A stretch of 32,613 bases of DNA from Albidovulum sp. bin36 (GTDB lineage: Bacteria; Pseudomonadota; Alphaproteobacteria; Rhodobacterales; Rhodobacteraceae), in contig MPMP01000060.1 of assembly GCA_002238565.1 (NCBI GenBank), forward strand, positions 1 to 32,613. The letters are read 5' to 3'. Each line of letters starts with the position of its first letter. Position 1 is the stretch's first letter. Made by a program: the position numbers and the translations under genes. Under the pieces are notes generated by a model. The model made no database searches, was not told the DNA's origin, and was given only the letters and a program-made list of their open reading frames with translations. Below, one piece after another: positions 16,931 through 24,587 of this stretch.

Positions 16931-18307
16931 TCACGTTAGAAATACCATATAGCCAAGCCCGAGAAATGCTAGGAATCCGACGATGTCCGTAACCGTCGTT
17001 ACGAATGTGCTGGATGCCAGCGCCGGGTCCACTTTCGCTCGCTCGAGCAGTATCGGAATCAATATGCCGGAAATGCCGGCCATGAGCATTGTAACTACGA
17101 CGGCCGCCGCGAGCACGGCGCTTAGAGCCGCAGACCCGTACCAGATCAAGCCGATCCCGCCGATTATTGCAGAGAAGACAAGGCCGTTGATTAAGCCTAC
17201 GACGCTTTCGCGGCGAATCACGCGCCATGCATTGGAGTTTGTCAAATCCTTTGTCGCGATCGCCCTAACGGCGACAGTTAAAGACTGCGTGCCTGCGTTG
17301 CCGCCCATGGATGCGACAATCGGCATCAGAACAGCGAGCGCTACCACGGCTTCGATGGTCGCCGAAAACTGCGCAATTACAATGGAAGCCAGCACGGCCG
17401 TCGCGAGGTTGGCGACGAGCCAGGGAAATCTCTGCTTTGCAACATCGATTATCCGGTCGGAGAGGCTTTCGTCGCCGACCCCGGCAAGTAGATGCATGTC
17501 TTCCTTTGCGTGCTCGTCAAGCACGTTAACGGCATCGTCGATGGTAACGGCGCCCATTAGCCTCCCGGCTTCATCCACGACGGGCGCCGAAATCAGTCTG
17601 TATTGCTTGAATGCGTAGGCGACGTCCTCTTGGCATTGGTCGACCGAAAATGTCGCGAAGTCTTCTTCTGCAATACTCTTTAATTCCACTTCGCGCCGGG
17701 AACTCATAAGCTTGCCAAGCGCGACTTGGCCGGTTGGCCTGATGCGCGAATCGATCAGCATGACGTGATAGAATCCGTCGGGGAGACCGCTGCGGGATCG
17801 CAGATGATCGATTGCCTCTCCAACATTCCAATGCACCGGAAGCATTACAAACTCCGTCTGCATTAACCTTCCCGCCGATTCGTCGGGATAATTGAGCAAC
17901 TTTTCTACGGATGCTCTTCTAACATCGTCGAGAGTGTCCAGTACTTCCTCTTGACGATCCGGCTCCAAATCCTCGACGAGGTCAACGACCTGGTCGGACT
18001 CGAGATCCCGCACTGCGTTGGACAATCGATCCGCAGGCAGCGATTCTACGATTTCTTCCGTTATGTTGTCGTTCAGCTCCGGTAGAACGCCGGGTTCAAA
18101 TTCCTCGCCCCACAATTCAATCAATCTGGCACGTTCTTCGGGGCCAATTTGCTCCAGCAGGTCCGCGATGTCCGCTCGGTGCAGCTGTTCGAGCAATTCG
18201 GAGAGTTTTCGCTGGTCGCCGTTCTCGACGGATTCCAGAATTGATTCGATGAAGCCGGCATCCAACGAATAAGAGCTATCCCGGTTGTCGCTGTAACTCG
18301 TCGCCAT
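16931..18307 (-). CDS. mgtE: Magnesium transporter MgtE
   Basis: This 458-residue protein is an MgtE-type magnesium channel. The N-terminal acidic helical domain (LLEQLHRADIADLLEQI, then PADRLSNAVRDLESDQVVDLVEDLEPDRQEEVLDTL) is followed by two CBS domains (HVMLIDSRIRPTGQVALGKLM and LISAPVVDEAGRLMGAVTIDDAVNVLDEHA) that sense cytosolic magnesium. The C-terminal five-helix pore domain contains PIVASMGGNAGTQSLTV, the conserved MgtE motif, and ends in a hydrophobic helix. I prefer the ATG at 18307 with AGGGTGGG just before it over the in-frame GTG at 18316. It is convergent with the SMP-30 gene. Confidence 0.95.
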   Translation of the reverse strand: MATSYSDNRDSSYSLDAGFIESILESVENGDQRKLSELLEQLHRADIADLLEQIGPEERARLIELWGEEFEPGVLPELNDNITEEIVESLPADRLSNAVRDLESDQVVDLVEDLEPDRQEEVLDTLDDVRRASVEKLLNYPDESAGRLMQTEFVMLPVHWNVGEAIDHLRSRSGLPDGFYHVMLIDSRIRPTGQVALGKLMSSRREVELKSIAEEDFATFSVDQCQEDVAYAFKQYRLISAPVVDEAGRLMGAVTIDDAVNVLDEHAKEDMHLLAGVGDESLSDRIIDVAKQRFPWLVANLATAVLASIVIAQFSATIEAVVALAVLMPIVASMGGNAGTQSLTVAVRAIATKDLTNSNAWRVIRRESVVGLINGLVFSAIIGGIGLIWYGSAALSAVLAAAVVVTMLMAGISGILIPILLERAKVDPALASSTFVTTVTDIVGFLAFLGLGYMVFLT

Positions 18308-18491
18308 GTTGCCCACCCTATCTTGAATTCGAACGAAACATGCGTCCGCCGGCTTGCGCTCGGGTCGGAAATTGAAGCATCCAGTATTAATTTAGTTTCG
18401 ACGCGCGGCTCCGCTGCCATGCGCCGCGGACGATTCCGCTACGAAAAGCGGCGCTTGGTTTTCGAAATACAGAAACGAATTGCGATTATCG

Positions 18492-19124
18492 TTATTTAGT
18501 GCCGAACATTCGATCGCCCGCGTCGCCGAGACCCGGAAGAATATAGCCGATTTCGTTCAGCCTTTCATCTAGCGAGGCGGTGACAATCGGTACGTCGGGA
18601 TGAGCCTCCAGCATGCGTTCGACTCCTTCGGGAGCGGCAAGAAGGCACATGAATCTGATATTCGTGGCCCCGGCTTCCTTCAAGCGAGAGATAGCCGCAG
18701 CCGAGGAATTTCCGGTAGCGAGCATGGGATCGAGCGCAATAACGAGCCTGTCGTTCAAATCCGCAGGTACTTTGAAATAGTATTCGACCGGCGTCAGCGT
18801 GGTTTCATCCCGGTACAGACCCACGAAACCGACCCGCGCCAATGGAACGAGCTCCAGGACGCCGTCGAGCAGTCCGTTGCCGGCGCGAAGAATCGAAACG
18901 AGCGCCAGTTTCTTTCCGAACAGGCTCGGAGCTTCCATTTCCGTCAGCGGCGTTTCAATCGTTCTTAGCCTCGTAGGCAGTTCCCGCGTGATTTCGTATG
19001 CGAGCAGCATGCTGATTTCGCGAAGCAATTGGCGGAAGACCGCCGTGGGAGTGTCTTTTTTCCGCATTAGGGTGAGTTTGTGCTGAACAAGCGGGTGGTT
19101 TACGATCGTCAGGTGTTTGCTCAT
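18492..19124 (-). CDS. upp: Uracil phosphoribosyltransferase
   Basis: This 210-residue enzyme makes UMP from uracil and PRPP in pyrimidine salvage. The start is the ATG at 19124 ([18 protein letters not shown]), which gives the standard family length; the frame extends a further 16 codons upstream but without family similarity. The PRPP loop is [14 protein letters not shown] and the uracil-binding C-terminus is [24 protein letters not shown] lies upstream of the ATG. It lies upstream of mgtE on the same strand, with a 184-bp gap, so the two may or may not be cotranscribed. Confidence 0.96.
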   Translation of the reverse strand: MSKHLTIVNHPLVQHKLTLMRKKDTPTAVFRQLLREISMLLAYEITRELPTRLRTIETPLTEMEAPSLFGKKLALVSILRAGNGLLDGVLELVPLARVGFVGLYRDETTLTPVEYYFKVPADLNDRLVIALDPMLATGNSSAAAISRLKEAGATNIRFMCLLAAPEGVERMLEAHPDVPIVTASLDERLNEIGYILPGLGDAGDRMFGTK

Positions 19125-19506
19125 GCCAGTTTCACTTTCCTGTTTTTCGTCTGCCGAATCGCAGTCAGGCAAGGCAATTCACGCCGAAAAGAAAGCCGGG
19201 GTTCCCCCGCAGGCGCGAGCATGTTCTCGCTTGCAGCGGCTCGAGGCCAACCGGAATCGCTAAAATCGCCGCGAAAAGATTAGTCCTCCGCCTCAATAGC
19301 AGCAACAGCTCGATTCGGTTCGTTTTTGATGCCGTCAACCGAGAAGCGGTATTCAGGATACGAGTATTATTCGGCCAGACGACGATTCGCTCAAATTTAC
19401 GAACCATGCGGGAAATTGGCCGTCGCCGGTACCGGCGACGCGCGACGGCGAACATTCGCGGCGATGAATCTGCGACGGGAATTATTCCCGCGAGCTTTCC
19501 GGGCGT
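19125..19506. other. Intergenic gap with a 20-bp perfect palindrome
   Basis: This 382-bp gap between upp and the mutarotase-like gene has no convincing gene on either strand. It contains a perfect 20-bp palindrome at 19421-19440 (CGTCGCCGGTACCGGCGACG), about 66 bp beyond the end of the mutarotase-like gene on the minus strand. It could be a weak terminator for that gene, although no clear T run follows, or a protein-binding site. Confidence 0.45.
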
Positions 19507-20514
19507 TTAAATTTTCTCGACCGCTATGCTGTATGTCGTGCATAGCGGCTTGTTTCTCCAAAGCGGCAAAGCGGTGGAAAATCCGGCCCTGGCGATCGGG
19601 TTGTCTGGACTGCGGCCGACTTCAGGTCCGAAATCGAACGGCGAGCGCAGCGGCTCCACGCCTAGAGCGACGTGTCGTCGGTTCCACGGGTAGTGGCTTC
19701 GGCCTCGATTCGAATACCAGAACAAAACGCTGGGAAAAACATCCCGGTCGAAATCGAGCGTAACGCGATAGCCTTCCGACTGGTTATCAAGCGCGACCGG
19801 GCCGTCGACACCGCATATTTGGACGATTTCCTCGGTATCTCGTGGCAACGGCACGCGCCGCATGTCGGCGAATCCGCCCTTTGCCGGCACCGCGCCAAGG
19901 TCGTGAAAAGCCGCGCCTGGTTCGAGTTGCGATACGCCTTCGACAATCGAGACCGGATAGCAAAATCCCGCGGCAAAATTCGGGGGGCGGATTCTCATGC
20001 CCCCAGGCTCGCTCGGGAGGCGAAATACCGGATGCAGAGAACCAGGCAGGCGCGTGTCTTTTCGCGCTTCAATGCAAAGAGTGATTTCCAGCGCGGGCGC
20101 GCCTTCGACGCCTTTGAAGGCTCTAGTCAGCCTCTCGACGGCGTGGTCTTCCGGGTAGTCGATTGCAATCGCTAGACCGCCGGTCTCCCGGCTTTCCAGA
20201 TGCCAGAGGTTATTGGCCGCGAATCCATGATATTCGCCTCCGCCTTCGGATTCCGCTGTCGCCGTCCATTCTTCGGGCAAGCCGGAAGGAGAGAAAGGGT
20301 GCCCGAACGGTATGCAAGGCCATTCGCCGCGCATGCGCTTTAGGTGCCCCGGGAGTTCGTCGAATTGCGGTCCTATGTCGGATGCCCATGGAGCAACTGA
20401 CATGGGCTGAATTTTTTCGCCGTTTTCGAGAGTAAACGTAATGGGACCGAGCATTCCTCCCAGGAGTTGCACCCCTGCTTGGCCCATGTCCCATTGGAAG
20501 GAGAAATCAGTCAT
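19507..20514 (-). CDS. Aldose 1-epimerase/galactose mutarotase-fold protein
   Basis: This 335-residue protein appears to have the galactose mutarotase-like beta-sandwich fold. Three positions resemble the active site of aldose 1-epimerases: His96 in EYHGFAAN, His161 in LHPVFRLP and Glu287 in LGVEPLRSPF. The overall sequence is not close to GalM itself, so the substrate may be another sugar or sugar derivative. I chose the ATG at 20514, which has GAGGCAAG upstream, over one 13 codons earlier without a ribosome binding site. There is no sugar operon beside it. The assignment rests on these motifs and on general fold features. Confidence 0.65.
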   Translation of the reverse strand: MTDFSFQWDMGQAGVQLLGGMLGPITFTLENGEKIQPMSVAPWASDIGPQFDELPGHLKRMRGEWPCIPFGHPFSPSGLPEEWTATAESEGGGEYHGFAANNLWHLESRETGGLAIAIDYPEDHAVERLTRAFKGVEGAPALEITLCIEARKDTRLPGSLHPVFRLPSEPGGMRIRPPNFAAGFCYPVSIVEGVSQLEPGAAFHDLGAVPAKGGFADMRRVPLPRDTEEIVQICGVDGPVALDNQSEGYRVTLDFDRDVFPSVLFWYSNRGRSHYPWNRRHVALGVEPLRSPFDFGPEVGRSPDNPIARAGFSTALPLWRNKPLCTTYSIAVEKI

Positions 20515-20703
20515 TGGTCTTGCCTCGGAGCCATTTGGCGGTTGGTCATTCATTTAGTCGATGCCGAAAATAAATCGAGTCCCTTTTCCAAAACAGGCGC
20601 TGACGGACAATCAAGTGATTCGCCTCGAAGCAACGATAATACTACCGTAATGAAAGCCGAAAAGGCATTGAATAGGCATATTATCGAAGCAGAAGCATGG
20701 GTA

Positions 20704-21027
20704 TGGAAAGAAATGTCCTGACCGACGAGATGCGGCGGGCGGTCGAGGACTTGCGGCCGGGAAGGCAAGGCTCGCCTAGGCAGAACGGCGGCGGATAATC
20801 GCCTCTATTTGGAGGACGTTCCGCGGCGCACCGGATCCGGCGCGCCATGGCGGGAAATTCCGGCAAAATTCGTCAATTGGATTAGCGTTTTCAAACGATT
20901 CGAGCATTGGGAAAAACAAGGCGGTTTCGACAGGATTTTCGAAAAGCTGGACAAATCGTTTGATTTCGAGCGGGTTTGCGTCGACGGCGATATCGTCCAG
21001 GCGCGCTCGAAGGCATTCGGTAAATAG
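20704..21027 (+). pseudogene. IS5-family transposase N-terminal relic
   Basis: From 20704 the frame MERNVLTDEMRRAVEDL resembles the start of IS5-family transposases. It stops after GSPRQNGGG, and a shift of one base restores ADNRLYLEDVPRRTGSGAPWREIP, followed by FVNWISVFKRFEHWEKQGGFDRIF and VCVDGDIVQARSKAFG before a stop at 21027. This is the DUF4096 N-terminal domain plus the first catalytic Asp region (DGDIVQA). The catalytic core after this is missing or unrecognisable, apart from a weak RSRGG-like trace near 21045. A frameshift and a truncation show it is dead. Confidence 0.8.
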
Positions 21028-21362
21028 GGGATGCCCGTTCGCGGGGGTTTGACCGGTCCCGAATCATCCCCGCAAGAGTAATCGCTGCGACGGCGGGTCG
21101 CTCTTGAAGGCATCCTGTCCGCTCGGGCAAATTTGCGAGGTTCTGCTACATTCCGGCTGTTTGCGAACGGCGGAGTTTCGGTGCGCAAGGTTTTCGGGCA
21201 CTGTCGGCGAAAGGGCGCCGGCCGCGTTTGACTGCGAACTGAACTCGAAAGTCCGGACGAGTGCGAGGCGCCGCCGTTCCGATTAAGCCGGGATTCGCGG
21301 CTTAACCGATTCGAAGAGCTGCGCATGCTGGCACCGAACTGGAGAGTATGCGAAAAAAATGG
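21028..21362. other. Decayed sequence between IS5 relic and IS1595-like element
   Basis: This 335-bp stretch has no open gene. Its first part may be the rotten remainder of the IS5-type transposase (a trace of the arginine-rich GG motif near 21045). No matching IS5 inverted repeat could be found on either side. Confidence 0.4.
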
Positions 21363-21382
21363 GAATTATATACCAAAGTCCC
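21363..21382 (+). repeat. Left inverted repeat of the IS1595-like element
   Basis: The core TATATACCAAAGT (21367-21379) is repeated perfectly in inverted orientation at 24571-24583. Extension by four bases outward and three inward leaves only two mismatches. It is the end farther from the transposase start. Confidence 0.65.
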
Positions 21383-21428
21383 AAGCACCTTGACCTAGTG
21401 CCCGCAATCCGAAAATACACCAAATGTT

Positions 21429-21459
21429 GAGCCGCCAGTGCTGCTAACACTGACGGCTC
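21429..21459. other. Strong hairpin inside the element's left end
   Basis: GAGCCG and CAGTG on the left pair with CACTG and CGGCTC on the right, giving an 11-bp stem with one opposed C/A mismatch and a loop of 7 nt. It lies downstream of the last minus-strand gene of the element. No T run is seen, so it may be an mRNA 3' end structure or a transposase or replication signal. Confidence 0.45.
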
Positions 21460-21548
21460 GATGCCACGTAAGCTTGACGGCGGCGCGGCAATACAGGTTT
21501 TTAGGCAGTATATCCCCACCATACAAGCGTTACGCGGTCGCCGTGAAA

Positions 21549-21618
21549 GCGGGCGGCTTGGTGCGGCTAGTGACCCCAAGTCCCTGAGCCGAGGGTTCGA
21601 TTCCCTAGGCCCGCTCCA
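21549..21618 (+). other. tRNA-Gly-like fragment (degenerate, not a functional tRNA)
   Basis: The 3' part reads GAGGGTTCGATTCCCT followed by AGGCCCGCTCCA, which is a T-arm, acceptor strand and encoded CCA. The 5' end GCGGGCG pairs with the acceptor for six of seven positions, as in bacterial tRNA-Gly. The middle does not form a D-arm or an anticodon arm, and the total is only 70 nt with mismatches at the T-stem base and at the last acceptor pair. It is therefore a tRNA-derived remnant. tRNA 3' ends are the usual attachment sites of integrative elements, so it may mark an old integration event. Confidence 0.55.
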
Positions 21619-21630
21619 CGAAACTGAATG

Positions 21631-21792
21631 TCAGGCGTTCGTGTCTTCAACCACCTTCACCGGCTGAAATGCCGCCCGGATCACGTCTTCCGGGGTAGCA
21701 TCAATTCTGACAGCTTCGTCCAGTTCCGACTTGCTCGGCTAATAGGCGGAAGGTTTCAACCGCACCTCCGGACGGGTATGTGGCTTGTTCAT
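21631..21792 (-). pseudogene. Small paralogous protein 1, 53 codons with internal amber stop
   Basis: From the ATG at 21792, with AGGGAGA just upstream, the minus strand encodes a short protein with an internal TAG at codon 18. Around it the frame reads VRLKPSAY, stop, PSKSELDEAVRIDATPED and then QPVKVVED, ending in TGA at 21631-21633. The neighbouring small gene has the same length and the pattern PSYRPSRAELEE, so the stop probably replaced Gln or Arg. I recall similar short proteins (SYxPSKxELxE, xATPE) in proteobacteria but know no function for them. The gene belongs to the element's co-directional gene array. Confidence 0.6.
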
Positions 21793-21845
21793 CGGTTTCT
21801 CCCTTGATCAAGTGGATTATGTAGGAAAGTAGCGGGTGTCATCGA

Positions 21846-22007
21846 CTACTGCCGGGGATTCGGGCGAGAGATACGGCGAATCCGCACGGGCCGCGTCAGT
21901 GCCCGCACCTATTCCTCGACCGTCGCGTTCAAACGCATATCCTCCTCCAACTCCGCGCGCGACGGCCGATAGCTCGGGTGCGCTACCCGAACACCGCGCG
22001 GTGGCAT
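21846..22007 (-). pseudogene. Small paralogous protein 2, 53 codons with internal amber stop
   Basis: The ATG at 22007 lies 7 nt after the endonuclease stop. The frame reads MPPRGVRVAHPSY, RPSRAELEEDMRLNATVEE, then TAG at codon 33, then VRALTRPVRIRRI and a final TAG. The length (53 codons plus stop) is identical to that of small paralogue 1, and both share PS-Y-x-PS-(K/R)-x-EL-(D/E)E, an xAT-x-E(D/E) motif and RPV or QPV near the end, so they arose by duplication. The internal stop replaces a hydrophobic position (Val in paralogue 1). Function unknown; the compact charged helix could bind protein or DNA. Confidence 0.6.
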
Positions 22008-22014
22008 CAAGGTC

Positions 22015-22629
22015 TCAGTGGTCACGGTTCTCCTGCTGTGAATGTGTCGGGGTTCCGGTCCCGAACACAATAGGCGAGCCGGTCGAAGAATGCGGCCATA
22101 TCAGGCGCTGCCACGACGCGCGGCGGTGCCTCTGCGAAGTCACCTCAACGACGGCGGATGCCTCCACCATCCCGGCCGCCCAGGCTGGCGCATCCCGTCC
22201 TGATAGCCTATTGACCGCATCGCGGAAGTAATCCACCCAACGCGATCCATCCTTGCGGAGTCGGCTTTCTGAGGTGTCGAAGATCATGATGTAGCCGGTG
22301 ACAATCTCCGGCGAGAGCAGTTGCACGTTCGCCATCTCACCCGTCAGATCGTCTACCCGGTTCGAGACGGCGCCCGGGATATTGCGGAGCAGGGACTTGA
22401 GGCTGATGCAGAGACGAACCTTTCCGTGGGGCGGCCATCCTACATCCCATGACTTCGAGCGCCCGATTCCTGGCACCGGAATCTCCTTCGCCGCACCAGG
22501 TATTCCACGCGCCGCCAGCTGCTCGACGCACATCTCCGCCAACACCGCCAGGCGGTTTGGTGATTGACGCTTTTGCTCGGTGACAGCGATCCGGTACAGG
22601 TCGTCCACTGCATTCTGCAAGGTGATCAT
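22015..22629 (-). CDS. Predicted type II restriction endonuclease
   Basis: This 204-residue protein overlaps the stop of the methyltransferase by ATGA and is therefore its likely partner endonuclease. The region GRSKSWDVGWPP, then VRLCISLKSLLRN and NRVDDLTGEMANVQLLSPEIVTGYIMIFD, resembles restriction enzymes of the PD-(D/E)XK fold. Candidate catalytic residues are Asp62 and Lys78, with Ser76 in the place usually taken by Glu or Asp (SxK instead of ExK). The length is normal for a type II enzyme. It would cut the site that the neighbouring methyltransferase protects; the recognition sequence cannot be read from the sequence. No internal stop or frameshift is seen. Confidence 0.7.
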   Translation of the reverse strand: MITLQNAVDDLYRIAVTEQKRQSPNRLAVLAEMCVEQLAARGIPGAAKEIPVPGIGRSKSWDVGWPPHGKVRLCISLKSLLRNIPGAVSNRVDDLTGEMANVQLLSPEIVTGYIMIFDTSESRLRKDGSRWVDYFRDAVNRLSGRDAPAWAAGMVEASAVVEVTSQRHRRASWQRLIWPHSSTGSPIVFGTGTPTHSQQENRDH

Positions 22630-23543
22630 GAGCCGAGTCGCGCTTCAGCCATCGCGTGGTATGCTGGCTCAACTTCGACTCCGATGCTATTCCGGCCGCA
22701 CTGTTGCGCCGCCACCTGCGTGGTCGCCGTTCCTGTGAATGGGTCGAACACGGTATCACCTGCGAAGCTGAACATTCGTATCAGGCGCTCCGCCAACTCG
22801 ACCGGGAACGGTGCTGGATGGTCTCGTGTCGATGCGCCGCGCACGTCATTCCAGATTTGCCGAAACCATCGGTCATGCTCCTGCGCAGACAGGACGCTCA
22901 GGAGACGTGCCGCGGATGACGGATTTCGGTACCCACCCGGTTTTCGGAGCATCAGCACGAACTCGATATCGTTTTTCACTACGCCATTCGGCTCGAATGG
23001 CTTTCCGAGGTAAGAGCCACTGCCGTTGGATTCGGTCTTCATGTTGCTGATCTTGTGCCAAATGATTGGCGCGAGGTTGTCGAATCCAATATCGCAGCAC
23101 TGCACCTGAATGGAGGCATGGAGCGGCACCACCATATGCCGACCGCCGTTCTGGCGGCGTGACAGGCAAACGTCACCGACCACGCATACCAGCCGACCAC
23201 CCGGCACAAGCGCGTCATAGCAGCCTTCCCACACCCGCCTGAGACTAGCCATGAAGTCGTCATAATTGGCGAGCCGTCCCATTTGACCCGTTCGGCTGGG
23301 ATACTCCTTGAGTGTCCAGTAAGGCGGCGAGGTCACCACCAAGTGAATAGACGACGACGGCAACCGCACCTCTCTTGCGTCTCCGAGAATTACTTTATGG
23401 AGGGTGTCCAGGTCCGCCACCAGTTCACGGATTCGCGCGATAGCAGCCGGGTCCTTGGCGAGAGCGGGAATGGAACTCTGTTGCCGGTTGGGGCGGATCG
23501 CTTTCAGATCAGGCGTCAGAACCGATTCCAGCGCAGTGCTCAC
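22626..23543 (-). CDS. Type II DNA methyltransferase (TSPPY, beta-type motif order)
   Basis: This 305-residue AdoMet-dependent methyltransferase has the catalytic motif IV early (HLVVTSPPYWTLKEY, near residue 70) and the AdoMet-binding motif I late (FDPFTGTATTQVAAQQCGRNSIGVEVEP, near residue 260). This order is the beta class of amino-methyltransferases, and TSPPY favours N4-cytosine, with N6-adenine possible. It modifies the host DNA at the restriction site. The start is a GTG at 23543 that overlaps the transposase stop as GTGA, so translation may be coupled to the transposase message. The ribosome binding site is weak. All motifs are present and the frame is intact. Confidence 0.88.
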   Translation of the reverse strand: MSTALESVLTPDLKAIRPNRQQSSIPALAKDPAAIARIRELVADLDTLHKVILGDAREVRLPSSSIHLVVTSPPYWTLKEYPSRTGQMGRLANYDDFMASLRRVWEGCYDALVPGGRLVCVVGDVCLSRRQNGGRHMVVPLHASIQVQCCDIGFDNLAPIIWHKISNMKTESNGSGSYLGKPFEPNGVVKNDIEFVLMLRKPGGYRNPSSAARLLSVLSAQEHDRWFRQIWNDVRGASTRDHPAPFPVELAERLIRMFSFAGDTVFDPFTGTATTQVAAQQCGRNSIGVEVEPAYHAMAEARLGS

Positions 23544-24508
23544 GACCGCGCCCCGCTTGAAAGGCCATTGTCGGCAATCAAATCCCGGTAGCGCAGCCGC
23601 TTCCCGACCATGCTGGAAACAATGTCGCCCGTCTGGTCAACGGTGTTCGCATCACGATCATTGTGCCGCCCGGAAAATTCGGAGACATAGCGTTGCAAGT
23701 GTTTCTTGCTGAACTTGTGGAACGTCCCCTTGTGCGCTCGCTTGAGCATGGACCAGAGGCTCTCGATCCCGTTGGTATGCGCCATTTCTCGGACGTATTC
23801 GCCGGCCGAGTGATTGACGCTCTCATGCGCCCTGCCCATGCCGACATATCCACTACCGGTATCGGTGTAGACCTGCGCTTCCGGTTCGGTGTGATCTTCC
23901 ACGAACTCCTGCAAGGTTTCGGCCTTCGAGTCTGAAATCACTTTGGCCGCAACCTGTTTGCTGTCCCGGTCCTTGACACCAACAACAATCGCCTTGCCGA
24001 CGGCGCCTCGGCCAGTGTTCAGCTTCTTGTCGGCATGTTTGTTCTTCTCAACACCGCCGATAAAGGTTTCGTCCGTCTCAACTGGTCCAGCGAATATCGG
24101 CTGGCCCAGCTCGTAGGTCTTGCGCAGACGGTGCATCAGGTGCCAAGCCGATTTCTGGGTGATCTTCAGATCCCGGTGCAGCTTCATGCTGGAGACGCCT
24201 TTGCGGTTGGTTGTGACCAGGTGGGCGGCAATGGCCCATGTCTGGTAGCCCAGCTTGCTCGATTGCATGACTGTTCCAGTCATGACGGAAAATCGCGGTC
24301 TGCCTTCGCAGTCCCGGAAACGATGTGTCATGGATTTGTGCTTGATATCACACTGAACATTGGTTGACCCGCAATGCGGTCAGTACGGGCCATCCGCCCA
24401 GACAATGCCTTCAATCCCTTTCCTAGCGGCTTCGTCATCGGGGAAATTCCGAAACAGTTCTACCAGGGACAGTCCCTCATGGTCTGATCTTCAGGGTGCT
24501 TGTGCCAT
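23540..24508 (-). pseudogene. IS1595-family transposase with two in-frame TGA codons
   Basis: From the ATG at 24508, preceded by GGAGGAAAG, a 322-codon frame runs to 23540, the usual length of IS1595 transposases. It is interrupted by TGA at codon 6 (24491-24493) and codon 43 (24380-24382). The second lies in the zinc ribbon, in a GPY-stop-PHCGS context where the family has Cys, so TGC became TGA. The rest is intact: EGLSLVELFRNFPDDEAARKG, the zinc ribbon Cys residues, RKTYELGQ, then the ISXO2-like catalytic domain with VETDETFIGG, VYTDTGSGY and HTNGIESLWSMLKRAHKGT. The stop overlaps the start of the methyltransferase. Confidence 0.85.
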
Positions 24509-24536
24509 CTTCTTTCCTCCAGTGATTCATACGTAT

Positions 24537-24576
24537 GGCACTTTGCTGAAATTGCAATCCCCTAATCGGCACTTTG
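24537..24576. repeat. Two 9-bp direct repeats next to the right end
   Basis: GGCACTTTG occurs at 24537-24545 and again at 24568-24576, 31 bp apart. The outer copy is part of the right inverted repeat. The inner copy lies 29 bp upstream of the transposase ATG, where an ATACGTAT box may be part of its promoter. The repeats could be transposase binding sites that also repress its promoter. Confidence 0.45.
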
Positions 24577-24587
24577 GTATATAGTTC
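24568..24587 (-). repeat. Right inverted repeat of the IS1595-like element
   Basis: The core ACTTTGGTATATA (24571-24583) is the exact inverse of the left copy. This end is 60 bp upstream of the transposase start, the normal arrangement for the transposase-proximal end of an insertion sequence. Confidence 0.65.

Larger units (their letters stand above)
21363..24587 (-). mobile_element. IS1595-like element carrying a restriction-modification operon
   Basis: A 20-bp imperfect inverted repeat (consensus GAAYTATATACCAAAGTSCC, 18 of 20 matching, 13 contiguous) bounds this 3.2-kb segment. Inside, all genes lie on the minus strand in the order transposase, DNA methyltransferase, endonuclease, and two small paralogous genes. 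Their junctions are tight: GTGA overlap, ATGA overlap, then a 7-nt gap. IS1595-family elements are known to carry passenger genes. I find no target duplication. The transposase has two internal stops, so the copy is probably immobile. The alternative is that the two repeats match by chance and the segment is a simple patchwork; the tight gene packing argues against that. Confidence 0.6.

Noticed and set aside
21549..21618. Functional tRNA, including a suppressor tRNA that would read the amber codons nearby
   Set aside because: No anticodon arm can be folded; the CTA present is not preceded by T33 and sits in no 7-nt loop.
21631..24508. Stop codon reassignment (TAG or TGA read as an amino acid)
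   Set aside because: Both codons end normal housekeeping genes in this window, and the affected positions would need different amino acids.
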